Shown here: piece by piece, positions 25,490 to 34,550 of the stretch
How the letters are laid out: each line of letters opens with the position of its first letter
Position numbering within the stretch: the stretch's first letter is position 1
DNA from: Kribbella sindirgiensis
GTDB taxonomy: Bacteria; Actinomycetota; Actinomycetes; Propionibacteriales; Kribbellaceae
Assembly (NCBI RefSeq): GCF_004331435.1
Contig: NZ_SJKA01000003.1
Span: 372,001-436,000 of the forward strand
Length of the DNA stretch: 64,000 nt
Reading direction: 5' to 3'
The notes under the pieces: generated by a model
Databases searched by the model: none
The model's input: the letters and a program-made list of their open reading frames with translations, nothing else
What the model was told of the DNA's origin: nothing
Translations under genes and position numbers: made by a program

Positions 25490-26053
25490 GTGATTGATGA
25501 TCTGTCTCGATCCCTGGCCGCGACGGTGCAGCAGGCGCGGGTGGCGCAGGACCTGTCGGTGAACGCGCTCGCCGAGCAGTCCGGCGTCTCGCGAGCGATG
25601 ATCGGGAAGATCGAGCGGGGCGAGGCGCAGCCCACCGCCGTACTGCTCGGGAAGCTGTCCGGTGCGCTCGGCATGACCTTGTCCGAGTTGGTCGCTCGCG
25701 CGGAGAACACGGGCGAGCTGCTCCGGCGAGCGGACGACCAGCCGGTCTGGACCGACCCGGGCACCGGGTACCGCCGGCGCGCGGTGTCCCCGGTGACCGA
25801 TGGTCCGTTGGAGTTGGTGGAGGTGCACCTGCCTCCGGGAGCGTCGGTCTCGTACCCGGCCGACGCCTACATCTTCAAGTACCAGCAGCTGTGGATCCTC
25901 GAGGGGCAGCTGCGCTTTCACGAAGGGTCGCAAGTGCACGAGCTGCACGCCGGCGACTGCCTGCAACTCGGCCCGCCCCTACCGACGACGTTCCACAATC
26001 CGGGTACGTCGGTGTGTCGCTACCTCGTCGCACTGGTCAAGGGGCGTGGCTGA
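25490..26053 (+). CDS. XRE-family regulator with cupin domain
   Basis: The 187-residue protein has an N-terminal helix-turn-helix (about 8-62; LSVNALAEQSGVSRAMIGKI, then ERGEAQPTAVLLGKLSGALG) and a C-terminal cupin (about 95-180; ILEGQLRFHEG, HELHAGDCLQLG, TTFHNPGTS). Such proteins sense small metabolites. It probably controls the divergent Pat-like acetyltransferase and itself. The GTG start is set by the -10 box 7 nt upstream. Its end overlaps the convergent FAD monooxygenase by 34 nt. Confidence 0.85.
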   Translation: MIDDLSRSLAATVQQARVAQDLSVNALAEQSGVSRAMIGKIERGEAQPTAVLLGKLSGALGMTLSELVARAENTGELLRRADDQPVWTDPGTGYRRRAVSPVTDGPLELVEVHLPPGASVSYPADAYIFKYQQLWILEGQLRFHEGSQVHELHAGDCLQLGPPLPTTFHNPGTSVCRYLVALVKGRG

Positions 26054-27531
26054 AACCACTGCGCGACGGCGTCACGCAGAGCTTCCCGTTCCGCGGCCCC
26101 GTCCTGCTCGGCGGCCCAGGCGATGTAGCCGTCCGGCCTGATCAGCAAGGCGATCGGAGCCTCTCCCCGGCCGGTGACCACCTCCACGGGCTCCGGCACC
26201 AGGTCGGCGAACGACGCGTCGGGAGTGAGGTCGACGAGCAGCGGGCGAGCGGGCCGCATCAGCTCGGCCAACCGCACCGAGCCGACCATCAGATCGGGTG
26301 CCCAGCGGCCCACCAGGGGATGCGAACCCTCGGCGTACCTGATGTCCGCGCCGGAAATCAGTTCCGCAACTCGCAGAACGTTCCGCGGATCGGTCAGAAA
26401 CTCTCCGAACAGTTTCCGCAACGCCGTCACGTCGTCGCCCGGCGCGATCAACGCCGACTGTGCCTGGGTGTGCATCACGACCCGCTCCCCCACCGGCCGG
26501 CGCTCGGACTCGTAGGTGTCGAGCAGTCCCGGCGGCGCCCAGCCCTGTACCTCAGCCGCCAGTTTCCACCCGAGATTGACGGCATCCTGCAGTCCGAGGT
26601 TCAGCCCCGGCCCGCCGATCGCCGAGTGCACATGCGCGGCGTCGCCGACCAGCAACACCCGTCCGGAACGGAAACTCGACGCCAGCCGGCTGTTCCCACC
26701 GACCACCCGACGGAGCTGCCGCACACCTTCACCCGTTGGCTCGACCAACGGAAGGTGCACGCCGAGGACCCGGTCGGCGCTCTCCTGCAACTCCTGGAAG
26801 GTCACGTCGCCGTCCGGCGGCGTGTCCCACTCTCCCGTGCTGATCGCGGGCAGCCGATCCGGAAACGGCGCCCAGACGAACAGTCCACGTTCGGTCCGCT
26901 GGTGCAGGAACGGCGGCACGACGCCGTACCCGGGGATCTTCAGCAGCCCGTCCTCGATGTACTCGGGTGGCACCGCGGCGCTTCCGGTCCGGGACACCAT
27001 CGAGTCGTTGGTGACGCCAGGAAAGTCGATTCCAGCCAGTTTCCGCGTCGTACTGTGTCCGCCGTCGGCGCCGACCAGATAGCCGGCCCGCAACTGGTAC
27101 GCACCGTCCGGACCGGACAACGACACCGTGACACCGTCCGCGTCCTGCGTTAACCCGGTCAGCTCGTGACCGCGCCGGATCTCGACGCCGAGCTCCAGCG
27201 CCCGCTCCTGCAGCACCTCCTCGATGCGCACCTGCGGAACCGGCAGAAGATAGACCGGGTTCTCCTCGAGTACGTCGAGCGGCAACGGCATCGCACCGAA
27301 CACGAATCCAGGAGCCGGCCGCGGCGGACCCGGCGTACCGCTCAAGCGCTCGTACAGTCCGCGCCGGTCGAGCATCCTGACGACCTGGCCGACCAGTCCG
27401 TTGGCGCGCGGAACGGTGCTGCGTTCCGGGAGTTTCTCCAGCACGATCGGCCGGACCCCGGCCAGCCGGAGTTCACTGGCGAGCATCAGGCCGTTCGGTC
27501 CGGCCCCGGCGATGACAACTTCTGCGTCCAT
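26020..27531 (-). CDS. FAD-dependent aromatic/polyketide monooxygenase
   Basis: The 503-residue protein belongs to the PheA/TfdB-type flavin hydroxylases. It has IAGAGPNGLMLASELRLAG (7-25) for FAD, the family DG motif in LVGADGGHSTTRKL and GRVLLVGDAAHVHSAIGGPG for the second FAD contact, plus a C-terminal thioredoxin-like region. Homologues hydroxylate aromatic compounds, polyketides or rifampicin. GGAGGGAC precedes the start at 27531. It lies 67 nt downstream of a TetR regulator on the same strand. Confidence 0.85.
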   Translation of the reverse strand: MDAEVVIAGAGPNGLMLASELRLAGVRPIVLEKLPERSTVPRANGLVGQVVRMLDRRGLYERLSGTPGPPRPAPGFVFGAMPLPLDVLEENPVYLLPVPQVRIEEVLQERALELGVEIRRGHELTGLTQDADGVTVSLSGPDGAYQLRAGYLVGADGGHSTTRKLAGIDFPGVTNDSMVSRTGSAAVPPEYIEDGLLKIPGYGVVPPFLHQRTERGLFVWAPFPDRLPAISTGEWDTPPDGDVTFQELQESADRVLGVHLPLVEPTGEGVRQLRRVVGGNSRLASSFRSGRVLLVGDAAHVHSAIGGPGLNLGLQDAVNLGWKLAAEVQGWAPPGLLDTYESERRPVGERVVMHTQAQSALIAPGDDVTALRKLFGEFLTDPRNVLRVAELISGADIRYAEGSHPLVGRWAPDLMVGSVRLAELMRPARPLLVDLTPDASFADLVPEPVEVVTGRGEAPIALLIRPDGYIAWAAEQDGAAEREALRDAVAQWFQPRPLTSATR

Positions 27532-27598
27532 GACGTCCCTCCACTTGGGCATGACTGACCGCCCCGGCAACCCGCCGGGGGTCAGCTGGTTCGATTGG

Positions 27599-28207
27599 TT
27601 ATTCGGGGACGGGCAGGCCGGCTTCGACCTGGTCGAGCGCCGACGACAGCAGGTCGGCGATCGAGCGCGGCGGATCGGCCCGCAGCCACTCCGCCGTCAC
27701 GACCGCGCGGGTCGCGCCGATCACCTCGGCGACCAGCCGCGGATACATCCCCGAGGTCCCGGTCCGGTCGGCGACCGCGGCCGCGAGTTCCTCGCCGACG
27801 CGGGCGTAGGCGCGCGCGACCGCGCCCTGCAGCGCCGGCTCGCTCATCATCAGCCGGATGCCGGTGAGCCACTGCTCGTCCGGCGGCCGCCGCCCGCCGT
27901 GGCCTTCCTCGCCGAGCGCGAAGTGCTTCTCGATCGCCGCCCGGATCGCCACCCACAACGGCTCGTCGGCGGGCCGCGCCCGGAGCTCCTCGGCGATCTT
28001 GAGGCTGCGGTCCACCTCGCGTGCGGCGATCGCGTCAGCCTTGCTGTCGAAGTAGTTGCGGAACGTCCGCAGCGAGACGCCGGCCTCGTCGGCGATGTCC
28101 TCGATCCGGACGTTGCCGTACCCACGCTCGACGGCGAGCCGGACCGCCGCCCAGCTCAGCGCGATCCGCGTCTCCTGCTTCTTCCGCTCCCGCAACCCGT
28201 CGGCCAT
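27599..28207 (-). CDS. TetR family transcriptional regulator
   Basis: The 202-residue protein has an N-terminal helix-turn-helix (about 10-56; YGNVRIEDIADEAGVSLRTF, then RNYFDSKADAIAA) and a variable ligand domain. It precedes the FAD monooxygenase on the same strand, so it probably regulates it. TACGGT stands 6 nt before the ATG with TTTGCT 17 bp further up. An imperfect inverted repeat overlaps this promoter. Confidence 0.87.
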   Translation of the reverse strand: MADGLRERKKQETRIALSWAAVRLAVERGYGNVRIEDIADEAGVSLRTFRNYFDSKADAIAAREVDRSLKIAEELRARPADEPLWVAIRAAIEKHFALGEEGHGGRRPPDEQWLTGIRLMMSEPALQGAVARAYARVGEELAAAVADRTGTSGMYPRLVAEVIGATRAVVTAEWLRADPPRSIADLLSSALDQVEAGLPVPE

Positions 28208-28222
28208 GTCCCGACCGTAACA

Positions 28223-28263
28223 GAAATTGCCCAAAGAGCAAAGATGCCTTTTAGGCAAATTTC
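28223..28263. promoter_or_regulatory. Candidate TetR operator
   Basis: GAAATTGCCCAAAG (28223-28236) is repeated, inverted and with two one-base indels, as CTTTTAGGCAAATTTC (28248-28263). It is AT-rich and lies in the tetR/terC spacer over the tetR promoter, so autoregulation is plausible. Confidence 0.45.
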
Positions 28264-28307
28264 TCCAACGTGCTGAGCCGGTGCCCAGAGCGTGGTTGGG
28301 TAACCCC

Positions 28308-29516
28308 ATGACGGTGTCCCCGCTGGTCTGGGTGCTGACGGTGCTGGCGATCGTCGGCCTGTTGCTGTTCGACTACTTCTTCCATGTGCGATCGGCGCAC
28401 GTCCCGACCCTGCGCGAGGCCGCCGTCTGGTCCGGCCTGTACGTCGGGATCGCGCTGCTGTTCGGACTCGGAACGCTGATCCTCGGCGGCGCCGACATGG
28501 GCTCGGAGTACTTCGCCGGGTACATCACGGAGAAGGCGCTGTCGGTCGACAACCTGTTCGTGTTCCTGATCATCATGACCGGTTTCCGGGTGCCCCGGGA
28601 GAACCAGCAGAAGGTCCTGCTGGTCGGCATCGTGGTCAGCCTGATCGCGCGGGCCGGGTTCATCTTCCTCGGCTCGGCGTTGCTGAACACGTTTTCCTGG
28701 GTGTTCTACCTGTTCGGGATCGCGCTCCTGCTGACCGCCGGAAACATGCTCAAACCGGAGACCGAGGAGTCACACCAGGCCCAGAACCTCGTGGTCCGGC
28801 TGAGCCGCCGGCTGTTCCGGACCTCGGAGGAGTACGACGCGGACCGGCTGACGACGGTCGTCGACGGACAACGGATGCTGACCCCGATGGTGCTGGTGAT
28901 GGTCGCAATCGGCGCCACCGACCTGATGTTCGCGCTCGACTCGATCCCGGCGATCTTCGGCCTGACGCAGAACGTGTACGTCGTGTTCACCGCGACCGCG
29001 TTCAGCCTGCTCGGCCTGCGGCAACTGTTCTTCCTCCTCGACGGGCTCCTGGACCGGCTGATCTACCTGTCCTTCGGGCTCGCCACGATCCTCGCGTTCA
29101 TCGGCGCCAAGCTGATCCTGCACGCGCTGCACGAGAACAACCTGCCGTTCGTGAACGGCGGCGACCACGTCGAGGTCGCGGAGATCAGCACCGGCCTGTC
29201 CCTGATCGTGATCCTGGCCGTGCTGCTGATCACGATCTTCGCGTCCCTGTTCAGCACCCGCGGGCGGACGCAGACCGCGATGGCCCACATCCGCCGGGAC
29301 GCGACGGCGTACCTCGATCCGGAGTACACCGACGACCCGGCGGAGCGGGAGCGGGTGTTCCAGCGGTTGCTGCGGGCCCGCGACCACATCACCGGCCTCG
29401 GCCCGAAGGCCAAGCAACAGGTGCTGAACGAGGAGGACCTGATGGCGCTGTGCCGCGAGGTCGGCGAGGCGCACGCCGTCGCCCACGCCGACCACGAGAT
29501 CCGCCCCAGCCTCTAG
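28308..29516 (+). CDS. TerC family integral membrane protein
   Basis: The 402-residue protein has about nine membrane segments. It shows the TerC signatures EYFAGYITEKALSVDNLFVF and VAIGATDLMFALDSIPAIFG, whose acidic residues are thought to bind metal. TerC proteins take part in manganese export or metal loading of secreted proteins. A cytoplasmic C-terminal tail of about 80 residues is charged. No yybP-ykoY riboswitch is visible in the 100-bp spacer. It converges with the arabinoside operon, stops overlapping by two bases. Confidence 0.88.
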   Translation: MTVSPLVWVLTVLAIVGLLLFDYFFHVRSAHVPTLREAAVWSGLYVGIALLFGLGTLILGGADMGSEYFAGYITEKALSVDNLFVFLIIMTGFRVPRENQQKVLLVGIVVSLIARAGFIFLGSALLNTFSWVFYLFGIALLLTAGNMLKPETEESHQAQNLVVRLSRRLFRTSEEYDADRLTTVVDGQRMLTPMVLVMVAIGATDLMFALDSIPAIFGLTQNVYVVFTATAFSLLGLRQLFFLLDGLLDRLIYLSFGLATILAFIGAKLILHALHENNLPFVNGGDHVEVAEISTGLSLIVILAVLLITIFASLFSTRGRTQTAMAHIRRDATAYLDPEYTDDPAERERVFQRLLRARDHITGLGPKAKQQVLNEEDLMALCREVGEAHAVAHADHEIRPSL

Positions 29517-30343
29517 CCTTTGACGGCCCCGGACGCGAGGCCGCTGACGTAGAAACGCTGCAGCCCCACGTACAGCACGACGCACGGGATCATCGCGATC
29601 ACCGATCCCGCGACGAGCGAGCCGAAGTTGATCTCGCCGTACGCGCCGGCCTGGACGTTCACGAGCGCCACCGGCAGTGTGTAGAGCTCGTCCTTGGTCA
29701 GGAAGGTGAGCGCACCGAGGAACTCCGTCCAGGCCGCGAGGAACGCGTAGAGCGCGACGGTCGCGGCGCCCGGGGTGATCAGCGGACGCAGGACGGAACC
29801 GAGCATCCGGAACGTTCCGCACCCGTCGACATGCGCCGAGTCCTCCAGCTCCACCGGCACCGAGGCGAACGAGTTCCGCATCACGAACACCCCGAACGGC
29901 AGGTTGACCGTGGTGTAGAACAGCACCAGCCCGAGCAGGCTGTCCGTCAGCCGGAGAACGTTCATCTCCAGGTACAGCGGCGTCAGGATCGCCTGGAACG
30001 GGATCATCATCGACACCACCACGAGCGCGAACAGGATCGGCCCGCTACGGAACCGGAACCGCGCGAACCCGTACCCGGCGAAGGTGGCGAGCAACGCCGT
30101 CAGGACAGCCGTGCTGATCGCGACGATCAGACTGTTCCCGACCGCCCGGATCAGGTTTCCGGGTCCCTCGATCAACGTCCGGAAGTTGTCCCAGGTGAGG
30201 TCGAAGAACGTTTTTCCGTCCGGGGCCGCGACGATCACGTCGTTCGGCTGCACCGACCGGAAGAGGGCCCACAGCAACGGTACGGCGAAGACCAGGAACG
30301 CACCGCCACCGCCGATCACGTAAAACGTGTTCTTGAGTCGCAT
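29513..30343 (-). CDS. ABC sugar permease, MalG-like (arabinoside operon)
   Basis: The 276-residue membrane protein has about six helices and the EAA loop as VELEDSAHVDGCGTFRMLGS. It is the last gene of the GH127 operon and pairs with the preceding MalF-like permease, 2 nt away. AAGGA lies before the ATG. The transported sugar is likely a beta-L-arabinofuranosyl oligosaccharide, judged from the linked GH127. Confidence 0.9.
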   Translation of the reverse strand: MRLKNTFYVIGGGGAFLVFAVPLLWALFRSVQPNDVIVAAPDGKTFFDLTWDNFRTLIEGPGNLIRAVGNSLIVAISTAVLTALLATFAGYGFARFRFRSGPILFALVVVSMMIPFQAILTPLYLEMNVLRLTDSLLGLVLFYTTVNLPFGVFVMRNSFASVPVELEDSAHVDGCGTFRMLGSVLRPLITPGAATVALYAFLAAWTEFLGALTFLTKDELYTLPVALVNVQAGAYGEINFGSLVAGSVIAMIPCVVLYVGLQRFYVSGLASGAVKG

Positions 30344-30345
30344 GG

Positions 30346-31227
30346 TCAGTCCTTCTCCCGGAGCAGGCGGAACTGGGCCGCGGTGACGAGTCCGACCACG
30401 ATCACCAGCACGATCGACAGTGCGGTCGCGGCGCCGAGCTGCAGCTGGACGAAGGCCCGGTTGTAGATGTACTGGACCACCGTCGTGGTGTCGGTTCCCG
30501 GACCGCCGCGGGTGAGGATGTAGAACTGCGAGAACGCGAGCAGCGAGCCGATCACCGAGATGATCACCGCCATCGCGATCGTCCGCCGCAGGATCGGGAT
30601 CGTGATCTCCCATTCCTGTTTCCACCAGCCCGCGCCGTCCAGCTCGGCCGACTCGTAGTACTCCCGCGGGATCGCCTGCATCCCAGCCATCAGCAGCATC
30701 ATCGTCAGCCCGCTGACGGCCCAGATCACCAGCACGCAGATCAGTCCGGTGGCGAGCGGCCCGTCCACCAGCCAGGCCGTCGTACCGTCGGTGATGCCGA
30801 GCTTGCGGAGCACGATGTTGATCACGCCGCTCTCCGGCTGCGTCTCCAGGACGGTGACGAAGCTGAGCGTGGACAGCCCGACGACGAACGGCAGGAAGAA
30901 GACCGTTCGCAGCAGCGTGGAGCCGCGGCGTCTCCGGCGGACCAGGACCGCGAGCGCGTAGCCGAGCACCAGGATCGGCCCGGTCACGATGACCGTGTAG
31001 AGCAGCGTGTACAGGACGGACTTGGCGAACGCGGCGTCGGAGACGATCGCGGTGTAGTTCTTCAGCCCGCTGAACTTCACCGTGCCGATCAACGGCCAGT
31101 TGGTCAGCGAGATCACCAGCGCGAACGCCAACGGCACGAGCACGAAGACGCCGACGAACAGTACGGCGGGACTCACCAGCAGCAGCCCTGTTCGTCCTGG
31201 GTGGGTCAACGAACGCGGCGTACTCAT
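30346..31227 (-). CDS. ABC sugar permease, MalF-like (arabinoside operon)
   Basis: The 293-residue membrane protein starts with GLLLVSPAVLFVGVFVLVPL as first helix. It carries the EAA-type loop YYESAELDGAGWWKQEWEIT. It overlaps the solute-binding protein gene by 4 nt (ATGA) and forms the channel with the downstream MalG-like protein. Confidence 0.9.
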   Translation of the reverse strand: MSTPRSLTHPGRTGLLLVSPAVLFVGVFVLVPLAFALVISLTNWPLIGTVKFSGLKNYTAIVSDAAFAKSVLYTLLYTVIVTGPILVLGYALAVLVRRRRRGSTLLRTVFFLPFVVGLSTLSFVTVLETQPESGVINIVLRKLGITDGTTAWLVDGPLATGLICVLVIWAVSGLTMMLLMAGMQAIPREYYESAELDGAGWWKQEWEITIPILRRTIAMAVIISVIGSLLAFSQFYILTRGGPGTDTTTVVQYIYNRAFVQLQLGAATALSIVLVIVVGLVTAAQFRLLREKD

Positions 31228-32534
31228 GCCTGCCCCTGACGGAGAATGCGGTCGTAGTTCTGCTGGGCTTCCTTCATGGCGGCCTCCAGCTCGCCGTCGA
31301 ACACGGCGCGGCGGAACATCTGCAGCCACGGCCCGTCCGGCTGGTTGTAGAGGAGGTTGTAGGAAAGCGTTGTCGGCGCGTATCCCTCCTGGATGCGCTC
31401 CAGCGGCAGCGTCGCCAACGGATACCTCTTCGCGAACTCCGCGGTCCGCGCGTCCGACCGCACCGGCGTGTACCCGCCGGCTGGCAGATCGATCTGTTGC
31501 GGCAGGTCCAGCGCGAACCGCACGAACTCCCACGCCCCCGATGCATTGCGCGCGCCCCGTGGGATGCACATGTTGTCGCCGCCGTCGAAGAACGCCGCAC
31601 CGCCGTCCGGCCCGGACAACAGCCGGGGCGTCACCTTCTGGTGGAACGCCTCGTCGGACGCGGACACGACCACGCTGTAGTTGGACGGGAAGATGCCGAC
31701 CTTGCCGGCCCGGAAGTCGCTCCCCCAGCGGGACGCGTCGTCGGAGAAGTTCGCCCTCGGCACCAGCCCGTCGACCCAGAGCTGCCGGTGCAGCTCGAGC
31801 ATCTGCCGGACGACGTCGTTTCCGGTGATGTGCCCGGACTGGCTGCCCACCGGCCCCTGGATCAGATCCGTGTCCGCGGCCCACACCATCGGCTGCACGA
31901 CGAAGCCGAGCGCTCCCGGGCTGTTCGCCGGGAAACTCCACGCGTAGATGTCGTCGCCGAGTTTCCGGAATTTCCGGGCCGCATCGAGCAGGTTTCCGAA
32001 CGACTTCACCGCCTCGTCCGGGTCGACGTCGGCGCGGTCGCACAGCTCGGTGTTGAACCAGAACATCGAGTTGTCCGCGAGGTACGGCACGCCGTACACC
32101 CGCTCGTCCTTGGTCGCCAGCCGGAGATGGCCGGGGCTGAGCTGGTCCCGGAAATCCAGCGCGGCGAGCGGTTCGGTCAGGTCGGTGAACGCGTCGCGAT
32201 AGATGAACAGCATCGAGTTGATGTCGTCGACGTCGACCAGGTCCGGCACCGTCCGGCCGCGGATCGCGGTCGCCAGCTTGGTCACGTACTGGGCGTCCAG
32301 GACCGGTGTCAGCTCGACCGTGAGCCGGTTCTGGGACGCGTTGAACTTCTTCACCAGGTCGGTCAGACCGCTCTGCGTCGCCGCCCGGCACCACACCTGC
32401 ACGGTGCCGGTGGCGTCCTGCCCGAAACCCGCCGCCTGGACGTCGGGTTCGGGCAGGACCGAGCTACAGCCCGGGAACAGACCGGCCGTGGTCGCCGCGG
32501 CACCTAGGCCGAGGAGCTTCCGCCGGGTGAGCAT
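31224..32534 (-). CDS. Extracellular sugar-binding lipoprotein (arabinoside operon)
   Basis: The 436-residue protein has a short twin-arginine signal (LTRRKLLGLGAAATTAG) and lipobox LFPGC, then a family 1 solute-binding fold (VQVWCRAATQSGLTDLVKKF; PDLVDVDDINSMLF). It delivers the ligand to the two permeases. It follows GH127 by 2 nt, so it is translated from the same message. Confidence 0.88.
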   Translation of the reverse strand: MLTRRKLLGLGAAATTAGLFPGCSSVLPEPDVQAAGFGQDATGTVQVWCRAATQSGLTDLVKKFNASQNRLTVELTPVLDAQYVTKLATAIRGRTVPDLVDVDDINSMLFIYRDAFTDLTEPLAALDFRDQLSPGHLRLATKDERVYGVPYLADNSMFWFNTELCDRADVDPDEAVKSFGNLLDAARKFRKLGDDIYAWSFPANSPGALGFVVQPMVWAADTDLIQGPVGSQSGHITGNDVVRQMLELHRQLWVDGLVPRANFSDDASRWGSDFRAGKVGIFPSNYSVVVSASDEAFHQKVTPRLLSGPDGGAAFFDGGDNMCIPRGARNASGAWEFVRFALDLPQQIDLPAGGYTPVRSDARTAEFAKRYPLATLPLERIQEGYAPTTLSYNLLYNQPDGPWLQMFRRAVFDGELEAAMKEAQQNYDRILRQGQA

Positions 32535-32536
32535 CG

Positions 32537-34393
32537 TCAGGCCCTGGGCAGCCAGACGCGCATGGCACCGATCTCCCGGTTCGCCCACGCGTAGTACGGG
32601 ATCGCCACCACCTCGACCGCGTCACCGGTCGAGTCCTCCACGCCCGGCTCGAACGACCAGCCGGCGCGATGCCCCGTACCGACACGTCCCTGGGCCTTCA
32701 GCACGGTCACTCCGTCCAGGAGATCGGTGCTCTCGGCAACAGGTGGCTCGGGTACCAGATGCAGGTCGTCGACGTTCGCCACGTTGTCCACCTGCTCGAC
32801 GGCGTACACCAGCGGCCCCCGCTCGAGCGCGACACAGCCGCGAACGGCGTCGATCCGAGGATCTGCCCCGACAATCCTGGACTCGAGTGGCAGCTGCAGG
32901 TCGATGTCAGCCGCCTCGACCCGCACGTAGGTGCCGGGCTCGGCCGGTTCGCCGTTCACGGTGGCACCTTCCGCCCACGCGGGGATGCGCAGCTCGACCG
33001 CCACCGGCGTCGCGCTGGTGATGCGGACCGCGCCGTCCCAGGGATAGTTCGTGTCGACGGCCAGCTCGACGTCGCCGGACTTGATCACACCGGCGGCGTA
33101 CTGGTGGATCTGGACGGCGTCGTCGGTGGTCGTCGCGAGGTAGCCGTCGAGGCTCGACAGTGTGCGCATGATGTTCGGCGGGCAGCAGGCACAGTCGAAC
33201 CAGCCGCGCCGACCGTGCGCCGGGCTGCGACCGGTGTCCGGGTACGCCGCCCCGCGCAGCTGCAGCGGGTTGACGTAGAAGTACTCGGACCCCGCCAGCG
33301 ATACGCCGGCAAGGAAACCGTTGTACAGCATCCGCTCGATCGCGTCGCCGTACGTCGCCTCACCGGTCGCGAGCAGCATCCGCCAGGCCCATTGGATTCC
33401 GCCGATCGCGGCGCAGGTTTCCGCGTACGCACGGTCCGGCGGCAGCTCGTACTCGTCGCCGAACGCCTCGCCCTCCCAGCGCGCCCCCAGCCCGCCGGTG
33501 ACGTACGTCTTCGTGGACCACATGTGGTCGAACTGCCGCTTCAGCGAATCCAGCAGCGCGGAATCGCCGGTCTCCAACGCGACATCGGCCGCACCGGCGG
33601 CGAGATAGACCGCGCGGACCGAGTGCCCCTCGACCGTGGTCGCCTCGCGGACCGGGACCCGGTCGGAGAAGTACGCCGGCGAGTGCCCGTGCCGCTCGAT
33701 GATCCCGTGCCCGCGCGCCTCCACGAACCATTTCGCCAGGTCCAGGTACGCCGCCGTACCGGTTTCTCGATAAAGCTCGACGAGGGCCATCTCGATGACC
33801 GGGTGACCGTCGACGTCGACCGTCTTGTCGTCGCCGAACGTCGCGACCAGGTGGTCGGCCAGCTTCGTCGCGACGTCGAGCAACGCACGGTCGCCGGTGC
33901 AACGGACCTGGGCGACCGCGGCCTGGATCAGGTGGCCGGCGCAGTAGTGCTCGTGGCTCCAGACGAGTTGCTTGTAGCGGCCTTCGTCGCCGTACCGGAG
34001 CTGGACGACCGAGTCGAGGTACCCGTCCTCGCGCTGCGCGGCCGCGACGACCGCGGTCAGGTCGCGGATGCGTCGCAGCAGGTCGTCGTCGGGGTTGCGC
34101 CCGTACTCCCACGCCGCGGCTTCGAGCCACTTGTAGACGTCGGAGTCGGCGAACACCGGGCCGATCGCCTCGCCCTCGCCGATGCCTGCCGCGAGACGGA
34201 GGTTCTGCAGGTTGCCGGCCTTCTCGAGCTGGTCCTGGCCGCTGGGGATCGCGTCCGCGCCGTTGCGGGCCTGCCGCGGCGCCCAGAAGCCGCCGGTGAT
34301 CGTGACCTGGCCGAGTCCGAGGGGGTGCCGGCGGCCCTTCGAGGTGGCCGCCGGGCTGCGGGATGTAGTGACAGTTTCCGGGGAAGCGCTCAT
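32537..34393 (-). CDS. Beta-L-arabinofuranosidase, GH127
   Basis: The 618-residue retaining glycosidase resembles bifidobacterial HypBA1. Near residue 330 YAETCAAIG supplies Glu and Cys, and near residue 400 FDCACCPPN supplies the zinc-bound cysteines, including the nucleophile. There is no signal peptide, so it acts on imported oligosaccharides, probably beta-L-Araf-linked chains such as those of plant hydroxyproline-rich glycoproteins. The start at 34393 is chosen over the longer reading because it lies downstream of the mapped promoter/operator, with AGGAG 10 nt upstream. Confidence 0.9.
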   Translation of the reverse strand: MSASPETVTTSRSPAATSKGRRHPLGLGQVTITGGFWAPRQARNGADAIPSGQDQLEKAGNLQNLRLAAGIGEGEAIGPVFADSDVYKWLEAAAWEYGRNPDDDLLRRIRDLTAVVAAAQREDGYLDSVVQLRYGDEGRYKQLVWSHEHYCAGHLIQAAVAQVRCTGDRALLDVATKLADHLVATFGDDKTVDVDGHPVIEMALVELYRETGTAAYLDLAKWFVEARGHGIIERHGHSPAYFSDRVPVREATTVEGHSVRAVYLAAGAADVALETGDSALLDSLKRQFDHMWSTKTYVTGGLGARWEGEAFGDEYELPPDRAYAETCAAIGGIQWAWRMLLATGEATYGDAIERMLYNGFLAGVSLAGSEYFYVNPLQLRGAAYPDTGRSPAHGRRGWFDCACCPPNIMRTLSSLDGYLATTTDDAVQIHQYAAGVIKSGDVELAVDTNYPWDGAVRITSATPVAVELRIPAWAEGATVNGEPAEPGTYVRVEAADIDLQLPLESRIVGADPRIDAVRGCVALERGPLVYAVEQVDNVANVDDLHLVPEPPVAESTDLLDGVTVLKAQGRVGTGHRAGWSFEPGVEDSTGDAVEVVAIPYYAWANREIGAMRVWLPRA

Positions 34394-34412
34394 CTGCCGT
34401 GACTCCTGAGTT

Positions 34413-34437
34413 AGGAAAATCCGGAACACGTTTTCCT
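34413..34437. promoter_or_regulatory. LacI-type operator of the arabinoside operon
   Basis: AGGAAAA and TTTTCCT flank an 11-nt spacer. Within it GGAACACGTTTTCC (34423-34436) is a near-palindrome with a central CG, as LacI-family sites have. It lies at the predicted transcription start of GH127, so the divergent LacI protein should block transcription here. Confidence 0.65.
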
Positions 34438-34442
34438 GGACG

Positions 34443-34471
34443 AAGGTAGAGAGCCTGCCGCGCCGGGTCAA
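34443..34471 (-). promoter_or_regulatory. Sigma-70-type promoter of the GH127 operon
   Basis: On the minus strand TTGACC (34471-34466), a 17-bp spacer and TACCTT (34448-34443) form the best promoter match in this region. Transcription would begin near 34436, inside the LacI-type palindrome. Confidence 0.7.
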
Positions 34472-34550
34472 CCCCTACCTGTGGATAAACTCCGGGCCGG
34501 CCGCGATCCGTGGGGTACTGTGCCGGAAACCTCAGGAAAGGAGTTGCCGC

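Noticed and set aside
28208..28307. Possible manganese (yybP-ykoY) riboswitch before terC
   Set aside because: The spacer to tetR is only 100 bp and lacks the conserved loop sequences of that riboswitch.
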